Assembly (NCBI GenBank): GCA_026018925.1
Contig: JAKSZU010000006.1
Coordinates: 131,543,592-131,607,591, forward strand
From: Tupaia tana
Taxonomy: Eukaryota; Chordata; Mammalia; Scandentia; Tupaiidae
Direction: 5' to 3'
DNA length: 64,000 nucleotides
Made by a program: the position numbers and the translations under genes. Under the pieces are notes generated by a model that was given only the letters and a program-made list of their open reading frames with translations, was not told where the DNA came from and made no database searches. Of this stretch, positions 8,221 to 20,059 are shown piece by piece (position 1 is the first letter of the stretch; every line of letters starts with the position of its first letter).

Positions 8221-10752
8221 ATAATAGGATCCCCAGAGTAAATACCAGAAAACTAGTTAGTAGGCTCTTTCAGTAGTTCGGAGTGGAGATTATCTCACTT
8301 TAAAATAGGGGAATGGCAGTGAAACAAGATGTAGAATGAATCAAGATAGACTTAAAAGGTAAAACTCATAGAATTTTGTGTGAACTGCATGTAAGAGTTG
8401 TGAGAGAAGGGACAATGAGGGTGGTTCTTGCCTGCCCAACTGGACAGAGAGTGGTGCCTTTCACAGAGGAAATGATGCTTGGGAGTCCAGATTCAACAGT
8501 TTCTGAGATAAATGTAGAAAAATCACATTGTGGACACCGATGGTCAAGTAATGAAAGCTACTGTGGAATGAATGTACAAGGCTAATCAATGTGTACATCA
8601 GACCTATAAACTTGATTTCAGTCACTATTTGAAAATAAAGGTTTTTTTATTTTAAATAAATAACAGCCAAGCACACAAATATATGCCCAAAGGTACGGAC
8701 ACAAATTTTATTCAGATTTTGTTGAGGTATTACTGCTCTAGATCTAGGAGTTAGTTGCCCTAATTATAAGATGTGTGTTTGGCGAATACTATGGGACCAC
8801 TGAACTTCTCTTTCTTATCTCTGCACTCATAAAAATTTCAGAAATTCAGAGAAATATGTAGTGACTTCACTCAAATAAGAAAACATTTTTTATTCCAGAA
8901 GTTAGAAAGTTGGTCAAAAAGAGAGGGTTATCTCACATTGAAGAAATATGAAACAAGGTTTATAGTACTTGATATTTCTATACAAAGAATTTCTTTAAAG
9001 CCATTATAACTGAATGTTTGGTATTACTACCTAGGTTAGAAATGAATTTTGATGCTGTCTTATGATCATATAACATAGGAAAGAAATTTATAAACCTTAA
9101 TAACAAAACCAGGCTTTGGAGGAGATGACTAAAGCACCCTTATTTTTTATTTCATGCTTTGAAACCTGCATTGAGATATTTCATTACTCTTAAACCATGA
9201 TGAAATCATGGGAGGCATCATAGCAAGAGCTAAAACTCTGGGGAGGTTATTAACAATTTTGCTTTTACACTTCCTACATGATTGTGGAAATCTGGGTTCC
9301 TCAGCCCCAGGAGACTCTCACTGCCTTGTTTTGTACAATTGCTACTATATCAACAGAAAGGATTAGGCATTACAGTGGCCTTTCCAGATTTTGCTTTAGC
9401 AAGTTTAACATCAATGTCAAAAATACTAAGGGTTTATCTTAAGTTTGAGGAAAATTATCTCCCTATAGATCATTGGAATAGCATATAACATATATAAATA
9501 ATGGTCATACAAAGCAGGCAATAGTTCTATTTGTAACAGAGGTATAGAATAATGAAAGTTTTATAAATGGAGTGATCACGTTTGGTCAGCAAAAAACAAG
9601 TGCTATTTGTGGTGTGAATTTGAACAGTATGGCTGGTGAGAGTAGACATTATAAGGAATAGCATAAATGTGGGGAAAGATGACCTAGAAAAGAGGTTCAT
9701 GCAAGTGGGGGCAATGGGAATAAAAACAAGATTGCTGAGATCTGAAGAAGGTAGAATCTATGGACTTTGATCATTTGTGTGTGGAGTGGGGCATGAACAG
9801 GAATGCTGCAGCATAAACTGAGACTCCATAATAAATAGTGAGCATAGGAGTGATGAATTAGCTAAGCTTAATTTCAGAAAATTAAGTATGCTAGAGATCC
9901 ATGGCTCAGTTTATTGGAATGATATGAGAATTAGTTTTAGGGTAAGAGAGTGGTTTTTATGTATAAGAGAGGGTTTGATGCCTAATATTGGATTTTGAAT
10001 TGATTCCTGAAAGTTCTGAATTACACAAGGTGTTCGATGCAGAGACAAAACATACTAGAATGCTGCTTTACAAGTAACCTGCAAAGGCATTTTAGAGTTC
10101 TTTGAGCCATGAACACATAAACAAAACATTAGAACAACTTATTAGCTTAATGAAATGCAGCCAAGTTGGGTAAAAAGCAGATTCTAGGACAAATTGTAAT
10201 CCCAGTTCTTGGAGTCAGGGACAAGCTTCTTCTTACAGATTCTCTGGCTTAAGTCTGTCCTCACCATAGAGTAAAGCAGAATGGAAAAATTTATTTTTAC
10301 AAGCTATTAAACAGTGGATAGGAGATGGAACTTAATATAGGGTTGTATCATTTTGAGAAGCCATTAAATCAGGGTGGGAAAGATAATTCTACCGTTTTTT
10401 TCCCAACAGTATTGCAATTGAGAATAGGAGGGAAGGTTTTAGCTTGAACATTCTTACAAGTCCCTGTGGATTACGAGCTGACTAGTAGGGATGTTGCCTG
10501 TAACTGTGGCAGCTGGTGAGTAATTTGTAGCCTGTAGCTACCTCATTCTAAGTGTGTTTACAGCAAATCTTTGGCTCAACTATTTGGGTAAGAGTCGTTC
10601 TCACTGGACCTATTATCACCAGGCCACTCCATATTTATGGCATGTGACCAAGTGATGCAGATGTCTAGAGACATTTTAGGTTGAAGATATGCTAAATTAG
10701 GAATAAATTCTTATAAATTCTTAGAGGATGTTAAGGAGGGGATTGCTAGATA

Positions 10753-10785
<33 letters not shown>

Positions 10786-11095
10786 GGACCTGAGTGGATG
10801 ATAAATATTTCTCATCTTATCTGTGCCATTACTGGAAGTAAAGACTTTGGCCTCTGACAACAGGGGTTCTGTGTTGAAAAGAGAGTCTCATAGTCGTGTT
10901 ATGACTTCCTGAAGATCTCTTATGGCAGTCTAAAGAGTCATGAAATCCACACTCTACTATTTATACACACAATTAGTGGGTTGTTCTATCACCAAGGCCA
11001 TCCTACCTAAAAGGAATGACAGGCAAGTCAATTCCTTTCCCTGAGTTTCATTTTCTTCATTTGTTAAACAAAAGAAGTGGAACAACTCCCATTTA
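8220..11095. other. Repeat-poor AT-rich DNA, no gene seen
   Basis: No coding frame of interest, RNA gene or recent mobile element was recognised. It contains a long T-run at about 10760-10786. Near 11020-11080 there is a weak MIR-like stretch (ccctgagtttcattttcttc). Confidence 0.5.
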
Positions 11096-11099
11096 GAAT

Positions 11100-11610
11100 C
11101 CTAGCTCTTACCAACGTATTCATAGTTTCATGATTTGTACAAATGGCCACATATTTTCATAGCTCCTTATATCCATCCTTTGGCATTGTGGCTGTGCAGC
11201 TATTCCATTAAGGGGTTGAGTCTTTTTCCCCATCCCTTGAATTTTGATTGCTCTCGTGACTTACTTTGGTCAATACAATAAAACAGAAGTGCCAATTCTG
11301 AGTCTATGTCTCAAAAGGTCTGTATGCTCTTTGCCTTTTCTCTTGGAATTCTGCCACCACTATGTGAACAAGCTTCGGCTAGGCTGATGGATGATAAGAG
11401 ATATGTGGCCCAATCACCCCTATTGCTCCAGCTGGCAGCCAGCAAAACACCAGATGTAAGTGAGGCCATTGCAGACCAGCCAGCCCCCTGTTAACCTGCC
11501 AGCTGATGGCAGGTGCATGAAAGCGCCAAGTTGAGATCTGCTAAACCCAGCTCAAATCAGTAGAACTACCCATTTAACCTATAGAATTGTGAGTGGAAAT
11601 ACATATTTAT
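11100..11610 (+). mobile_element. MLT1-type MaLR LTR, left part
   Basis: Recognisable in order: ccccatcccttgaattttga, tttggtcaatacaataaaac, 'ttctgccaccactatgtgaac', gaggccattgcagaccagcc and atagaattgtgagtgg. The LTR's last part resumes at 12025 beyond an insertion. Confidence 0.75.
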
Positions 11611-11623
11611 TTTTTTAAATAGT

Positions 11624-11800
11624 TGATTTGACAAATTATGAGTCCATGAACCACCTGTCAATTTTTGTAAATAAAGTTTTATTAGGACACAACTATGTTC
11701 ATGTGTGTATGTACCATCTATGGCTCTTTCATGCTACAGTGGCACAGATGAGTAGTTGGGACAGAGACTGTATTGACAAGAAAGACTAACACACAAAAAA
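11624..11800. mobile_element. hAT (Charlie-like) DNA transposon relic
   Basis: gtaaataaagttttattagg, ccatctatggctctttcatg and gtagttgggacagagact match a widespread mammalian hAT-type repeat end. It separates the two parts of the MLT1 LTR. Confidence 0.65.
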
Positions 11801-11805
11801 TGTTT

Positions 11806-12012
11806 GGGGCACTGTGCAGAGGGGACAGATTACACACTGCTGACCATAGTTTGAATCCTGGTCCCACAGCCTAGAAAACACTTGTGCAAGCATGCCCAGG
11901 ATTCTGATGGGCTGTAGAAATGGAGAGAAAGGGAAGGCAGGATGATGAAAAACTGTTAGGAGGCTTTTTATCTCTCTTTCTCTCTTGTGTGTACACACAC
12001 ACTTTTGCATTA
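11806..12012 (+). mobile_element. tRNA-derived SINE, old copy inside hAT relic
   Basis: tRNA-like head (tagtttgaatcctgg as B box), then a diverged body, a (TC)n tract and 'gtgtacacacacacttttgc'. It lacks CpGs and the gagaggagaatgg motif is eroded. Confidence 0.7.
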
Positions 12013-12024
12013 AAAAATATCTGA

Positions 12025-12180
12025 TTACTCACTGTTTTAAGTTACTAAGTTTTGGGGTGATTTGTTACACAGCAATGCCTAACTGATACACTATAATATT
12101 AAGACATCAGTGTTTGAAGTCACTAAGTTTTTTTGGAGGGATTTGTTACATAGCAATGCCTAACTGGTACATTATAATAT
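12025..12180 (+). mobile_element. MLT1 LTR 3' end, tandemly duplicated
   Basis: gttactaagttttggggtga, then 'tttgttacacagcaatgcct' and aactgatacactataatatt is followed by a second diverged copy of the same ~75 bp, giving two LTR 3' ends in tandem. Confidence 0.75.
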
Positions 12181-12242
12181 TAAGAGATTGATAAATTATA
12201 TTGGTATTTATTCTTACAAAAAAATTTTAAAAAACACTGATT

Positions 12243-12498
12243 TCTTGAGAGAGAGAAAAACAGAGAGGCAGTCACATACAACTGGGTCTTTGTGCCACAA
12301 TCACCCTTAGTCAATCCAGATTACAAGCACCTGTCTGTGTGTGAGAGTGTGTGTGTACATGCGCATGTGCATGTGCGTGTGTGCGTGTGCACACCTATCA
12401 TGTACAGGGAGACTTCAAGATGTGAACCTGGGACTTTCCCATGTGGATTCAATACCACAGAGCATTGCATTACTGTTGTATCACTGCCTGTCCCCTCC
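12243..12498 (-). mobile_element. tRNA-derived SINE, AC-containing type, old
   Basis: Read on the minus strand it starts near 12498 (ggggacaggcagtgat) and ends in a GA-rich segment. It contains an interrupted (gt)n/(gc) tract at 12336-12390 in the place where the long-type SINE has its CpG-rich cacacgcg segment. Confidence 0.65.
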
Positions 12499-12499
12499 C

Positions 12500-12985
12500 C
12501 CCGCAACATACACACAAAATATCAAGACTCAGTGGCTTATACAACAATAACTTTATTACCTCTTACAAATCTGTGAGTTGACTGGGCTCAGTTAGGCAGT
12601 TGTGCTCCACAAGATGTTAGATGTTGATCTTATTGGAAATAAGACTGGACTGGAATTTCCTTGCTGGCTGGCAGGTAATACTAGCAGTCATCCGGGAGGT
12701 AAACTGGAGCTGTTTCTTAGGGTTCTTATATGCAGTCTAAGCCTGTGGCTTTTCTGGATTCTGGGAGCTGCATTTCAAAGGGAGAGTTTTAAGAGACCTG
12801 ATCCAAAACTACAAGACTTCTTAAGAGGCAGTCTTAGGAGCTTGCTTTTGCCATATTCTATTAGCCAAATAGAGTCAACCCACGTTTGTGGGGATGGAAC
12901 TACACAAAGGAGTAAATACTGGAGCTTCAAGTTTATTGTGAGTTGGGGGAGCATCTTTGACAGTAACTGTCTTATCTAGAATATA
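12500..12985 (-). mobile_element. Ancient interspersed repeat, LTR-like, tentative
   Basis: agtggcttatacaacaataa, 'gtgagttgactgggctcag', gccatattctattagccaaa and gaactacacaaaggagtaaa follow the order of a common old mammalian repeat seen in antisense. The family cannot be fixed by eye. Confidence 0.4.
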
Positions 12986-13649
12986 TAGCCTTTTCCGTCC
13001 TTTCTTCCCTCTCTCACCATCTCCTTTTGTCTACATTTTATTGTTTAGGAACTGTTCAGCCCACCAGCATGTTTTATATACATGCAGATGTACTTATATA
13101 TGTTCATATATGCCCACATGTGTATGAGTGAGATATATATTTAATATGTATATGTATTTTAGAGCCTAATGAGAATTTTTAGACTGGAGTCCTGGGTTGA
13201 CTTGTTGACTTGATTGGGGGGCAAAGTGAAATTTCTATGTGGACCTTTTACCTTGGGAAAGGGCCACTTCACATCTGCTTCAATTAAAATGCATGATGAC
13301 TCTTTAACCTTAGTAGTTTTAAAGCTTTTATTCATATTATATCATTTATTCATCTTTGGCAAGCTGATAATTTAGATTGGAAGGTAACCAAAAATGAAAT
13401 ACATGAAATAATGTAACTAATTTCCATGATCCTTCATTCTCCTTTGGCAGCTACTGCTTCACATGCACCTGTGGCTTCAGCGTGACCCACCCACACCAAG
13501 CTAAATAAAATCGTCACATGTGCAGGTCATCTCAGTGCTGCAGTACTGCTCACTTTGGGGATTTTCTTAGTGACCTTTTAAAATTCCAGTACTATGTGGC
13601 TGGATCTCTTGGTTCATTTTAATTTAACTGATAGGTCAACTACTTTTTT

Positions 13650-13792
13650 TTTCCCCTTCCAATTGCCAGAGGGTGCTTGTGCTCACCAGACAGAGACAGA
13701 GAAACCAGAAGAGAGAGAGGGCGAGAAAGCACCTCTTATTGGGATAATGCCACAGTCCTTTCCTCAGCCCTCTCTCTTTTCAGGATTTGGGG

Positions 13793-13843
<51 letters not shown>

Positions 13844-13937
13844 ACACACACATTTTTCAAACCTCTGGGGCCAGGACTCAAACAACAGTTGGGCATGTGG
13901 GATCTGGCTCCTTCAACCACATGGCTAGGGGCCAACC
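13650..13937 (-). mobile_element. tRNA-derived SINE, AC-containing type
   Basis: The minus strand runs from the tRNA-like head (13937, ggcccctagccatgtgg; B box gtttgagtcctgg at about 13870) to a GA-rich tail near 13690. A (CA)n tract lies where the long type has its cacacgcgcc segment. Confidence 0.8.
13794..13851. repeat. (CA)n microsatellite within a SINE
   Basis: About 28 CA units with one interruption (cacatacac). Open frames across it are low-complexity artefacts. Confidence 0.95.
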
Positions 13938-13989
13938 CAATAGAACAATTGCTTTGAATCACAGAATCCCTGTCATCTAATTAGTACTC

Positions 13990-15360
13990 TTTAAGGATTC
14001 AAAGGGGCTCTCTCACCTTCATAATCTTTCAATCCCAAGGCAGCTATCTCCAATGGGTAGTACTTCCTTTCTTTCTTTTACGTTCCATGGCATCATTGCT
14101 TATCTGGACACCCTGAATCCCACCAACACACACGTCATAGACATATATAGTGACAACAAGTCAGGAAAAGAAATACAAAAAAGGGTTTTTTTTTTTTTTT
14201 GTTTTTTTTTTTCATTTTATGCTGTAACTTAAATTGGTTAGATTATAATGAGGCATAACCCCCAGTTCCTTTGCTGTTTCCCTAGGGATTTAGAAGAAAA
14301 GTTATACTAAGTTGTTCTGAAATTTATTTCCCTTCTATTCATAACTTTCACATGTTAAAATAAAACCTTGCACTTAATTGTGCTTACTCTATAGATATTT
14401 CCAAAATTCATGACTTTCATACATGATCATGTGAATTATTTCCATTTACCACCATCCGCTTGCATGGTATCTTCTGATATGTTCTTTTGTGTCCATGGAT
14501 TTTTCCTAGATTATGTCAATCCTCTGAGATAAACCTAATGACCTACTGTAAAATACTCTTACCCCTTTCCTCCCCACTGTTTTCTTTTTTGTTTTCTTTT
14601 CTGTGCAGTCCTGTCTCTTCTCCTCTTACCTCTGCTAACCCACGCAGTGTTCATTTAGTGAAAGAGATCACACCAGTCTCACCAGGGTGTGCCTTACAGC
14701 AATATGGTAATCCAGGTGGAAGAGGTCACCTCTCCACGGTGTATTTCTGCATAGGCACAAAAGACAAGGGGCAGAAAGTGTTCAGGAGACATTAACTCTG
14801 TGCCTCTGCAAGCCAAGGAAACAAAAAACAAACAAAACAGAAAAACAAGCTTGGTGTTCAATCCAGCAGAACTAGATAGAATAGAAGAGTTTTTTTAAAA
14901 AAATAGGATAACATGGCAAAAGAGAGTGAGAGAGGAGAATAAGAAAGCGTTTCCTGTAGCAATGTGTGAATGGAGAGTGGACAAATATGCCAGCTTTTTA
15001 TGTGATCATGATAGGTCCATTAAATTGCTAAAGTAAAACCAGCTACCACAGTCCAGGGGTATCTCTCCCTCTCCCACTGCCCCGCCAATTTTCTTGTGTT
15101 TATTCTGCTGTTATTTCTTTTGTTCTTTATGAATTTTTCCTGAAGGATAGTCATAGTTCTGGCTCTCTCATCCATACTTGCTATTTTAGGTCTTTAAACT
15201 ACTTTTTAAAAAATTTTCCTTTATGGAATTGAAACTTCAATACACTGAAGCGCCCAGCTCAATCTGTTTGTGTGTGCATGTATACACTCTTATCAAACTA
15301 TAAAAGACTTCTATCATACCACATATTTTTAAAGACCTATGACCTGAAAGATTAATTTTG
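13990..15360. other. AT-rich DNA, no gene seen
   Basis: Contains T-runs at about 14187-14212. No tRNA-like head, LTR or open frame with family resemblance was recognised. Confidence 0.5.
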
Positions 15361-16151
15361 CCTAATATTTTTATTAATAGCTTTTAAAAGGTGTCACTGA
15401 TATACAACATATAGCATATAGCAGTGTATAGTTTGACAAGTTTTGGCGTATATACCTGTGAAAATATCAACATATTTAAAGTATGAGCATAACCATTGCT
15501 CCCAAGAGTTTTCTAATGCCCTTCTATAATCCCTCCCCCTAAAGTTTTCTTACCCTCCAATCCAACAGCAACTATCTATTACACTTTCCTGAATTTTATA
15601 TAAATGAGATTATATACTATGTTTTTCTTATTTTTATTAACTATAGTTATTTTGTAATTAATTCATCTATTATGTAGCATTTCTAATGCTAATTTTTTTA
15701 TTGTTGAGTACCTTTCATCATATGGATATACCACATTTTTTTTTAATCCATTTACCAGCTGATGGATATTTGAGTTGTTTCTATCTTTTTGCTATTACAA
15801 AAAAATTAACTATAAAAATCATATATGCTTTTATATCTCTTGGATAAATATCCAAGAGTAGATTGGCTTGATTATGTGGTATGTTTATGTTTTAACCTTT
15901 TTGAAAAAGTCTCAATCTATTTTTCAAAGTAGTTTTACTGTTGCATTTTCCATTTCATTTCTACTAGCAATATAGGAAAATTCCTGTTTCTTCACATCCT
16001 TGTCATCCCTTAGTATGAACAGTCTTTTTACATTTCAGCAATTTTAATAGATGAGAAGTAGTATCTCATTCTAATTTTATTTATATCCTTTCATGTGCTT
16101 ATTTGCTCTTCATATATCTTCTTTTGTGAAGTATCTGTTTAAATTCTTCAC

Positions 16152-16393
16152 TTTTTTTTTTTTTTTTGGTAGAGGTTTTTACCTTATAGGACATGTGTGT
16201 CACCAGAGAAAGAGATAGAGACAGTGAGAGGGAAAGTGATGAATCACCCCCAGGGGGCTGTTCACACACAATCCCTTCTCCTCCTGGGATCTTGGGCATA
16301 TACACACACACCCCCGGGATGAGTTTTAAGCCACCAAGTCCAGGACTCAAACCGAGGTCCAGTGGTGTAACCACTATGCCATCGGCTGGTCCC
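16152..16393 (-). mobile_element. tRNA-derived SINE, long type
   Basis: Minus-strand copy with head at 16393 (gggaccagccgatggc), B box cggtttgagtcctgg, and the CCCC/GGGG segment (cacccccagggggctg). Flanked by a probable target duplication attcttcact/atcttcact at 16143 and 16394. Confidence 0.88.
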
Positions 16394-16634
16394 ATCTTCA
16401 CTTCTTTTTAAAATGTTTATTACTATTTGGTTTTGAGAGTTCTGCATGTATTCTGGATACATGTACTTCACCAGACACATGATTTGCAAATATATTTTCC
16501 AGTCTATGGTTTTCTTTTTAAACTTTAACAGTGCCTTTTGTAAAACAGAACCTTGTAATTTTGATGAAGTCCAATTTATCAATTTTTTAAATAGATTGTG
16601 CTTTTGGTGTTGTACCTAAAAAATCTTTGCCTAA

Positions 16635-16882
16635 GGGCAGTAGATGACATTATGTTAAGGTTCTGGACTCCCACATGGCCAACCATGGTTTGAGTCCTAG
16701 ACCCAACAGTTTGAAAATCATGCCAGGTAGGTGTATGGGCATGCCTAGAATTCCAGGAAGAAAAAGGAGAAGAAGGAGTTATAGTGGCCATCTCCCCTGG
16801 GGGGTGATTTTTTACTTTCCCTCTCAGTGTCTCTCTCTGTCTCTCTTGTGTGAATGTATACAACCTATGGCAAAAAACCTTT
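16635..16882 (+). mobile_element. tRNA-derived SINE, long type
   Basis: Full length with B box tggtttgagtcctag and a ctggggggtga segment. Near-perfect target-site duplication aaaaaatctttgcctaa (16618-16634) and aaaaaatctttgtctaac (16883-16900). Confidence 0.9.
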
Positions 16883-17462
16883 AAAAAATCTTTGTCTAAC
16901 TTATAGTCACAAAAGTTTTTCTTGTTTTCTTCTAGAGTTTTACAGTTTTCAGCTTTTCTTAAGTCTATAATTTATTTTGGAGTAATTTTTAGTATAGTGT
17001 GAGTTATGCATACTTTTAGGCATATTGGTACATGATTATTCTAACACTATTTTTGAAAAGACTAATCTTGCTTATTTTTGAACTTTCTATAAATGAAATT
17101 ATACAATTGATGTTCATTTTACCTGGTTTCTTTTGCCCAAAATTTTGTGCTTGAAGTTGATTAGTTTTCTTGTGTGTGTCAATAATTTATTTTACTCTCT
17201 TGCTATGTGTTAATTCCATTGTATGAACATACCATCATCTATTCAGTCATTGAATGGTCAATAAACATTTCCATTCTATTGATGAACCTGTAGGGTTGAT
17301 TCCAGTTTGTTGATTTTAGGAATAATACTGTTATAAGTATTCTTGCCTTGCAACAATTTCACTTTGGCATATACTTATGAGTAAAATTTTTGAGTCATGG
17401 GGTTTAAAAATGTTTAGTTTTAGTAGATATTGCCAAAAGTTTTTAAAGTGGTATATTATTAT

Positions 17463-17872
17463 ATTATTGTGTTGTTAAACATAAATACCTGAGACTGGAT
17501 GTTTTAAAACAAATAAAGATTTGTTTTGCTCTTAAGCTGATGGCTAGAAAGTCCAAAAGTATGTCCTGGCATCTGAACAGTCTCACTATCTGGCTAGTCT
17601 AGATGAAAATACAAAATTTTCTGCTGAATTGCTAGAAACAAGCAATTCAGCAGCCATGTGTAGAGAGAGAGAGGCGGAAGCAGAATTTTCCACTTCCTCC
17701 ATTTGTCCTTCTCACACTTTTCGGTCAATTGGATGGTGTTCTCTATTAGGTCCCACCTCTTAAAGACCTTATCACCTTCCAAAGACATTACACTGAGGAT
17801 CAAGCTTACAAAACTTGAACTTTTGCAGGGAAAGCCATTATCAAACTGTAGCAAATGAGTAAACCAATTTTA
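17463..17872 (-). mobile_element. MaLR-type LTR (MST/THE1-like), antisense
   Basis: cctgagactggatgttttaa, aggtcccacctcttaaagac and 'gaacttttgcagggaaagcc' with the ending tcaaactgtagca follow the antisense order of MaLR LTRs. It sits within the antisense LINE-1. Confidence 0.6.
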
Positions 17873-18749
17873 GACACTCACTAAAATGTATGACAGACCC
17901 ACTTACTAACCATCACTTAGTATTGTCAGTATTTCTTTTATTTTAGTCACTCTAGAGGGCAGATAGTGACATCTAATTTTGGTTTAATGTGAATTGTCCT
18001 AAGGTATGACCATGTTGAGCATATTTCATATGTCTGTAGGTCATTTAAATATCCTCTTTTTTGAAGTATCTATTCAAGTCTTTCTTCATTAAAAATAATG
18101 GCTTGTCTGGTTATTTGTCTGGTTTTTATTTGTAGAAGTTCTTTATAGATTTTCAAAATTAGTTTGTTGTTAAATATGTAGAAGTTTTTAATTTTAGTAA
18201 CATGAAACTTTTTGATCTTTTCACATGAGTTTTGTTCTAATGCCTTATTAAAGAAATCTTAAAAATAAGTTCATGAAGATGATCCCCTATATTTTCTTTT
18301 GAAACTCTGTTTTTCCTTTGAAATTTAGATCTATGATGCATCTTGAATTAATTTTTGTGTATATTATGAAAGAAAGTTAAATTTTCATTCTTTTAAAGGT
18401 AGATATTCAATTGATGCAATATTGAATAGACTACCCTGCCTCCCACTGAATTGCAGTGACACCTCTGCCATATACTTGTTGATTGCCTATGTGTGCACAT
18501 GTTCTAGGACTTTCTGTTTTTATCTCATTTCACTGTCCTAACTAGAAATCGATTATTTAATAAAGCTTTGAGATCCAGTAGACAACATTTGCCCTTCAAT
18601 GTTGTGATCCTCTAGGTTTTTTGTATTTTCATGTAGTATTGTAAAATTCATTTCTACAAAATCCCATTAAAATTTGTGATGTGATTACATTTTACATTGA
18701 ATCTATAAATCAGTTTATGAAGAATTGTTACATAAAAAACATTTGTTTT

Positions 18750-18975
18750 TCCTGGTGGATTCCCATTTGACCAGGGTTTGAGTTCTCGATCCAGTGGTTT
18801 GAAAGTCATGCTGGGCACGTGTGGTATATGCCAAAAATCCCAAGAGGAGAATGGAGGAGAAGGGATTGTGGCATGGCCATCCACCATAGGGGATGATTTC
18901 TCATTTTACCTCTCTCTGTCTCTGTCTCTCTCTCTCTTTCTCTGTTGAGCACATACAACCTATGGCAAAACCCTA
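18750..18975 (+). mobile_element. tRNA-derived SINE, 5'-truncated
   Basis: Begins inside the tRNA part (ggattcccatttgaccagg), then B box gtttgagttctcg, the body agaggagaatggaggagaag and an A-tail. The A-tail was later the target of the next SINE. Confidence 0.85.
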
Positions 18976-18990
18976 AAAAAAAAGTTTCTA

Positions 18991-19243
18991 GGGAACCAGC
19001 AGTTAGCGTAATGGCTATGTCGCTGGACTCCCACGTAGTCGACCGCGGTTCGCGTCCTGGACCCGGTGGCTTAAAACTCATGCCGGGTGCGTGTTCATGC
19101 GTGCCCAAGATCCCGAGAGGAGAATGGAGGAGAAGGGATTGTGGCATGACCATCCCCCCTGGGGGGTGATTTCTCACTTTCTGTCTCTATGTCTCTTTCT
19201 GTCTGTCTGGCAAGCACACACGCCCTATAGCGAAAACCTCTCA

Positions 19244-19265
<22 letters not shown>
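18991..19265 (+). mobile_element. tRNA-derived SINE, long type, young
   Basis: Near-consensus head (ccagcagttagcgtaatgg), CpG-rich B-box area (gaccgcggttcgcgtcctgg), cccccctggggggtga palindrome and a long A-tail. The target-site duplication aaaaaaaagtttcta flanks it (18976-18990 and about 19267-19281). Confidence 0.93.
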
Positions 19266-19275
<10 letters not shown>

Positions 19276-19435
19276 TTTCTAAAATTCATGAACATAGTGT
19301 ATTCTTTCTTGTTTTAGATCTTTACCTCGGTATTACTTCATAGCATTTAATATAATATTTTGCATATCTTTCATTACATTTAAAAATATTTTATCAATTT
19401 TATTTCCATTTTAAATAATATTGCTTTCGAATTTT

Positions 19436-19460
19436 ATGTATGTATGTATGTATGTATGTA
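19436..19460. repeat. (TATG)n microsatellite at a SINE tail
   Basis: Six tandem tatg units directly adjoin the 3' end of the minus-strand SINE at 19461, so the repeat probably grew from its tail. Confidence 0.9.
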
Positions 19461-19714
19461 TTGTTGCTTTTGCCATAGGGTGTGTGTGCTTACTGGAGAG
19501 AGAGAGAGAGAGAGATGGTAAGAGGGAAAGTGAGAAATCACACCCTAGAGGGGATGATCATGCCACAATCCCTTCTTCTCCATTCTTCTCTTGGAACTTT
19601 GGGCATTCATGCACATGGACCTGGCATGATTTTCAAGTGACTGAGTCTGGGACTCAAAACAGAGTCAGCCATGTGGGAGTCCAGTCCCTTAACCACCACA
19701 CTATCTGCTGGTCC
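19461..19714 (-). mobile_element. tRNA-derived SINE, long type
   Basis: Head at 19714 (ggaccagcagatagtgtgg), body in reverse (cacaatcccttcttctccat), a GA-rich (gagagagagag) tract and the 'tgccatagggtgtgtgtgct' 3' part. Some CpGs are lost. Confidence 0.88.
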
Positions 19715-20059
19715 TATTTTAAAAATTTTATTTCTTAACTTTTGCTACAATTATACAAACAGATTAATTATGTGAATTGGCCTTTACTGAAGTAACCTTG
19801 TTGAATTGACTCAATAATTACATTGTTTAAAATGTAGGACTTTTTCTGTACTCTACATATAGAATCATATCCTCTGTGAATAATGATAATTTTTCTTTTC
19901 TTTTCTAATCTGTATGTATTTTTTTCTTTTACCTGCCTTTCTTTACAGGATAGAGTCTCTAATGCACTATAAAACAAAAGTGAAAGAAGACTCCCTGTCT
20001 TCTATGTTTTCTATTTTATCCCATCACCAGCTATCCTTATGTTATATTCTGTTTTGTTT

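Larger units (their letters stand above)
15365..17462 (-). mobile_element. Ancient LINE-1 (L1M-type), antisense, first part
   Basis: The plus strand follows an old L1 antisense order: tagtttgacaagttttggcg, atggatataccacatttt, 'ttggataaatatccaagagt' and ttctgcatgtattctggat. Two SINEs interrupt it. It continues past a MaLR LTR to about 20060. Confidence 0.7.

Noticed and set aside
10760..10786. T-run as a SINE tail or terminator
   Set aside because: No SINE body or head adjoins it; left as a simple T-run.
13594..13980. 128-codon frame with a Thr-His run
   Set aside because: Created by the (CA)n microsatellite inside a SINE.
18991..19080. Possible functional tRNA gene
   Set aside because: A and B boxes are present, but the cloverleaf does not close convincingly and the same sequence recurs in dozens of SINE heads.
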